Origin: an uncultured Eubacteriales bacterium
GTDB taxonomy: Bacteria > Bacillota > Clostridia > Lachnospirales > Lachnospiraceae
Assembly: GCA_900313855.1 (NCBI GenBank)
Contig: OMSZ01000265.1
Coordinates: 1 to 7,874, forward strand
Direction of reading: 5' to 3'
Length of the DNA stretch: 7,874 bases
The notes under the pieces were generated by a model. The model saw only the letters and a list, made by a program, of their open reading frames with translations, made no database searches and was not told the DNA's origin. Every line of letters begins with the position of its first letter. Positions within the stretch are counted from its first letter, which is position 1. Shown here piece by piece: positions 6,038 to 7,874 of this stretch. Made by a program: the position numbers and the translations under genes.

Positions 6038-7672
6038 ATGAAGAGAAGAAATCAATATTCATTTATAATTATGAGTGCCTTAATGGTAGCAAGTCTTGCA
6101 GGGTGTCAGACCGGTTCGTCAGAAACCCGCGAGAAATCAGTGGCAGTGTCACAGGATGCTGAAGGTGAGAACGCTTCGGGTCAGACTTCATCAGGAAGCG
6201 TAGATTACACAATATTAACGAAGGATGATATTACAGTTAACGAGTCGTTTGAAAATTCTGCAGATGGTGAGCATGCAATAACGGCAGATGGAACAGAGGA
6301 AGAATATTCTAATATTGGCGTAACAAAAACCGGCGACAGTGAGGGTGATGAAGCAGACTTTTATGGAAAAAATGCTGCAGTATTCGCAACCAACAAGGCG
6401 ACGCTTACAATTAAAGACGCTGTGATCGAGTCAAACGGAGCTCATGCTAACGGAGTATTCTCATATAGTGAAGGAACTACAGTCAATATTTCGGATTCGG
6501 TTATTGAGACAACAGGTAACTGTTCAGGCGGTATAATGACTACAGGCGGCGGCACAATGAATGCAACGAACCTTACAATTCATACAACAGGTAATTCTTC
6601 CGCAGCGATCCGCTCAGACAGAGGCGGCGGCACGGTAACGGTTAATGGCGGTTCGTATACAACCGACGGAACAGGCTCACCGGTTGTATATTCAACAGCA
6701 GATATCACGGTAAATGATTCTGTTATGGAATCGACAGCTTCTGAAGGAGTTGTTGTAGAGGGCAAGAATTCAGTTACTCTTAATAACTGTAATTTAACCG
6801 CAGATAATAATACCTTGAACAGCGATAAATCCGATACCTATAAAGCGGTTATGATCTACCAGTCAATGTCAGGTGATGCGGATGCAGGTACGGCTTCATT
6901 TACTATGGAAGGCGGAACCCTTACTAACAAGAACGGTGATGTGTTCTTTGTGAACAATACTGCATGTGAAATAAATCTGACAGGCGCAACGATAATTAAT
7001 GAAGACGAAGACGGAATGTTTCTTCGCGCGGCGGCTGCAGGCTGGGGCAATGAAGGCTCTAATGGCGGCAAGGTAAATTTAACCGCGGTTAAACAGACCA
7101 TAAACGGTGATATTCTGGTTGATGATGTCTCTGCCCTTAATCTTTATCTGACGGATGGTTCAACATTTACAGGCGCAATTAATTCTGATGGTAAGACAGG
7201 TGATGTATATGTAGAGCTTAAGGATGGAAGTACATGGACACTTACGGCTGACTCGTATGTTTCTTCGCTTACCTGTGATGAGTCTTCTATCAACCTCAAC
7301 GGTTTTAAGCTGTATGTAAATGGAGAGGAATACAAAGAGGGTACGGCATCTTCGGGTGAGGCAGTTGAGATAGTATCGGAGAATTCTGGTAATGGTATGC
7401 AGGGTGAGAGACCTGATGGTCCGCCGGATGGAAACGGAGGTCCCGGAGATGGAAGTACACCACCTGCAAAGCCTGATGGAAATGGTTCAGGAGATGGAAA
7501 CACACCGCCAACGCCACCGGATGGAAACGGACCTTCGGGAGATGGAAGCACACCGCCAACACCACCGGATGGAAACGGACCTTCGGGAGATGGAAGTACA
7601 CCACCAACACCGCCGGATGGAAGTACACCACCTGCAAAGCCTGCAAATAACACTAACAGCAGCAGTAATTGA
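6038..7672 (+). CDS. Secreted lipoprotein with beta-helix-like repeats and Pro/Gly/Asp-rich tail
   Basis: A 544-residue predicted surface lipoprotein. A basic start (MKRRN) and hydrophobic helix lead to the lipobox SLAGC, with C23 as the lipidated residue. A Ser/Gly/Glu-rich spacer follows (24-55). Residues about 115-412 consist of degenerate 20-26 residue turns of the type T-V-x-I-x-x-S-x-I-x-T-T-G, for example 121-146, 147-171, 172-197, 198-221, 222-244, 286-309 and 310-335. These are expected to stack as a right-handed parallel beta-helix, as in surface adhesins and polysaccharide-acting proteins. The block with GGIMTTGGGTMNATNLTI and IRSDRGGGTVTVNGG (164-205) matches a conserved core I recall from uncharacterised Firmicutes proteins. 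No catalytic motif is evident. The tail (about 457-536) is a low-complexity PPDGNG/GDGSTPP repeat ending NNTNSSSN, without an LPxTG anchor. It appears to be a single-gene unit between two terminators. Adhesion or glycan binding is only a guess. Confidence 0.85.
   Translation: MKRRNQYSFIIMSALMVASLAGCQTGSSETREKSVAVSQDAEGENASGQTSSGSVDYTILTKDDITVNESFENSADGEHAITADGTEEEYSNIGVTKTGDSEGDEADFYGKNAAVFATNKATLTIKDAVIESNGAHANGVFSYSEGTTVNISDSVIETTGNCSGGIMTTGGGTMNATNLTIHTTGNSSAAIRSDRGGGTVTVNGGSYTTDGTGSPVVYSTADITVNDSVMESTASEGVVVEGKNSVTLNNCNLTADNNTLNSDKSDTYKAVMIYQSMSGDADAGTASFTMEGGTLTNKNGDVFFVNNTACEINLTGATIINEDEDGMFLRAAAAGWGNEGSNGGKVNLTAVKQTINGDILVDDVSALNLYLTDGSTFTGAINSDGKTGDVYVELKDGSTWTLTADSYVSSLTCDESSINLNGFKLYVNGEEYKEGTASSGEAVEIVSENSGNGMQGERPDGPPDGNGGPGDGSTPPAKPDGNGSGDGNTPPTPPDGNGPSGDGSTPPTPPDGNGPSGDGSTPPTPPDGSTPPAKPANNTNSSSN
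7448..7475 (+). repeat. 28-bp direct repeat, copy 1
   Basis: This 28-bp segment, beginning GATGGAAGTACACCACC and encoding DGSTPPAKP, is repeated exactly at 7616-7643. The copies flank the 48-bp array and are 168 bp (56 codons) apart, so recombination between them would delete the array in frame. Confidence 0.88.
7502..7624 (+). repeat. 48-bp tandem repeats (2.6 copies)
   Basis: Units at 7502-7549 and 7550-7597 each encode TPPTPPDGNGPSGDGS and differ at only 2 of 48 bases, both in third codon positions. A partial third copy (7598-7624) encodes TPPTPPDGS. The unit is a multiple of three, so copy-number change keeps the reading frame. The near identity indicates recent duplication. Confidence 0.92.
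7616..7643 (+). repeat. 28-bp direct repeat, copy 2
   Basis: Exact second copy of the 7448-7475 segment, again encoding DGSTPPAKP, at the downstream edge of the tandem array and just before the asparagine/serine-rich end of the protein. Confidence 0.88.
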
Positions 7673-7701
7673 AAGGATGATCCTGGAAGAACATTAATAG
7701 A

Positions 7702-7722
7702 ATAGTGATAATATAGTGATAA
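7702..7722. repeat. Two ATAGTGATAA direct repeats, 11-bp period
   Basis: ATAGTGATAA occurs at 7702-7711 and 7713-7722, about one helical turn apart, between the lipoprotein stop and its terminator. It could be a binding site, but short AT-rich repeats like this also arise by chance. Confidence 0.35.
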
Positions 7723-7735
7723 AATAAGTAAGTTG

Positions 7736-7784
7736 CAGGCATCTGTCTAAGGTAAGATTAAGGGACGGATGCCTGTTTCATTTT
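7736..7784 (+). terminator. Intrinsic terminator after the lipoprotein gene
   Basis: CAGGCATCTGTC (7736-7747) pairs with GACGGATGCCTG (7764-7775) over 12 bp with one G-U pair, around a 16-nt loop. TTTCATTTT (7776-7784) and further T-rich sequence follow. The stem is strong and the T-tract slightly interrupted. The A-rich sequence before the left arm could give weaker termination on the opposite strand. Confidence 0.82.
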
Positions 7785-7798
7785 ACTTTATTATTAGT

Positions 7799-7820
7799 CA
7801 AGACTCGCTCGCGAGTCTTG
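7799..7820. repeat. Perfect 10-bp inverted repeat (hairpin A)
   Basis: CAAGACTCGC (7799-7808) and GCGAGTCTTG (7811-7820) are exact reverse complements separated by TC, giving 9 pairs with a CTCG loop in RNA. No T-tract follows on either strand, so it is not an ordinary terminator. It forms the first half of the terminal double-hairpin element. Confidence 0.75.
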
Positions 7821-7825
7821 CGCGC

Positions 7826-7870
7826 CGGATTCGGGTCTGCTTTAGCAGACTCACTTCCTATTCGAATCCG
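7826..7870. repeat. Nested stem structure (hairpin B with outer stem)
   Basis: GGGTCTGC (7833-7840) pairs with GCAGACTC (7845-7852) across the loop TTTA (8 bp, one G-U). It is enclosed by an outer stem of CGGATTC (7826-7832) with GAATCCG (7864-7870). Pairing may extend to the window edge through CGCG/TGCG with one bulged C. It resembles a structured intergenic repeat or small RNA. It is cut or ends very near the window boundary, so its full extent is unknown. Confidence 0.65.
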
Positions 7871-7874
7871 TGCG

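Larger units (their letters stand above)
7406..7645 (+). repeat. Low-complexity Pro/Gly/Asp repeat region in the lipoprotein gene
   Basis: This segment encodes residues about 457-536, built from variants of PPDGNG and GDGSTPP. It contains two full near-identical 48-bp units, a partial third, and more diverged 45-48 bp relatives upstream. The product is expected to be a flexible, unstructured, negatively charged tail projecting from the beta-helix region. Confidence 0.9.

Noticed and set aside
5941..6162. A 73-codon + strand frame overlapping the lipoprotein start.
   Set aside because: It is out of frame with a well-supported signal peptide, lacks a ribosome-binding site at its start, and shows no recognisable domain.
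7144..7697. Long frames on both strands through the Pro/Gly repeat region.
   Set aside because: They are by-products of the repetitive codon pattern of the lipoprotein gene and have low-complexity translations.
7826..7874. A tRNA-like segment, because TTCGAATCC resembles a T-loop.
   Set aside because: The needed 5-bp T-stem is absent, the central hairpin has a 4-nt loop rather than a 7-nt anticodon loop, and there is no acceptor stem.

Overview
The window reads as an ordinary-looking stretch of a low-to-moderate GC Gram-positive chromosome, most likely a member of the Clostridia and probably the Lachnospiraceae. This rests on strong purine-rich Shine-Dalgarno sites, AGA/AGG-rich arginine usage, the protein families present (UPF0371/DUF1846, DUF4298, a class IB copper ATPase with a C-terminal CopZ-like domain) and a Gram-positive style lipoprotein. 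The family-level assignment is inference. All supported genes lie on the + strand.

Layout. (1) 60-962 encodes an NADPH-dependent thioredoxin reductase-like flavoprotein. It is followed after 40 nt by a 493-residue UPF0371/DUF1846 protein (1003-2484). The tight spacing and lack of a terminator between them suggest co-transcription. (2) A small two-helix membrane protein (2504-2749) follows closely. Then comes a roughly 100-nt gap holding an AT-rich inverted repeat and a 22-codon ORF, whose stop overlaps the start of a DUF4298 gene (2847-3149). (3) copA (3212-5815) encodes a Cu+ P1B-type ATPase with an N-terminal heavy-metal-associated (HMA) domain and a second, CopZ-like HMA domain fused at its C-terminus. 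An in-frame AAGGAGG plus ATG lies just before the C-terminal domain, so the same DNA could also make a free 69-residue copper chaperone. A clear intrinsic terminator (5871-5906) closes this unit. (4) 6038-7672 is a single-gene unit for a secreted lipoprotein. It has a right-handed beta-helix-like repeat region and a Pro/Gly/Asp-rich tail encoded by near-identical 48-bp tandem repeats. It ends in an intrinsic terminator at 7736-7784. (5) The last about 75 nt contain two strong adjacent hairpins, one nested in an outer stem. These look like a structured intergenic repeat or RNA element, not a tRNA.

The genes do not form one obvious pathway. The reductase is a cytoplasmic thiol-redox enzyme, CopA exports Cu+ across the membrane, and the lipoprotein is displayed on the cell surface. 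The most interesting items are the possible dual-product copA/copZ gene, the repeat-tailed beta-helix lipoprotein, and the terminal double-hairpin element. I see no mobile element, CRISPR array, rRNA or tRNA.
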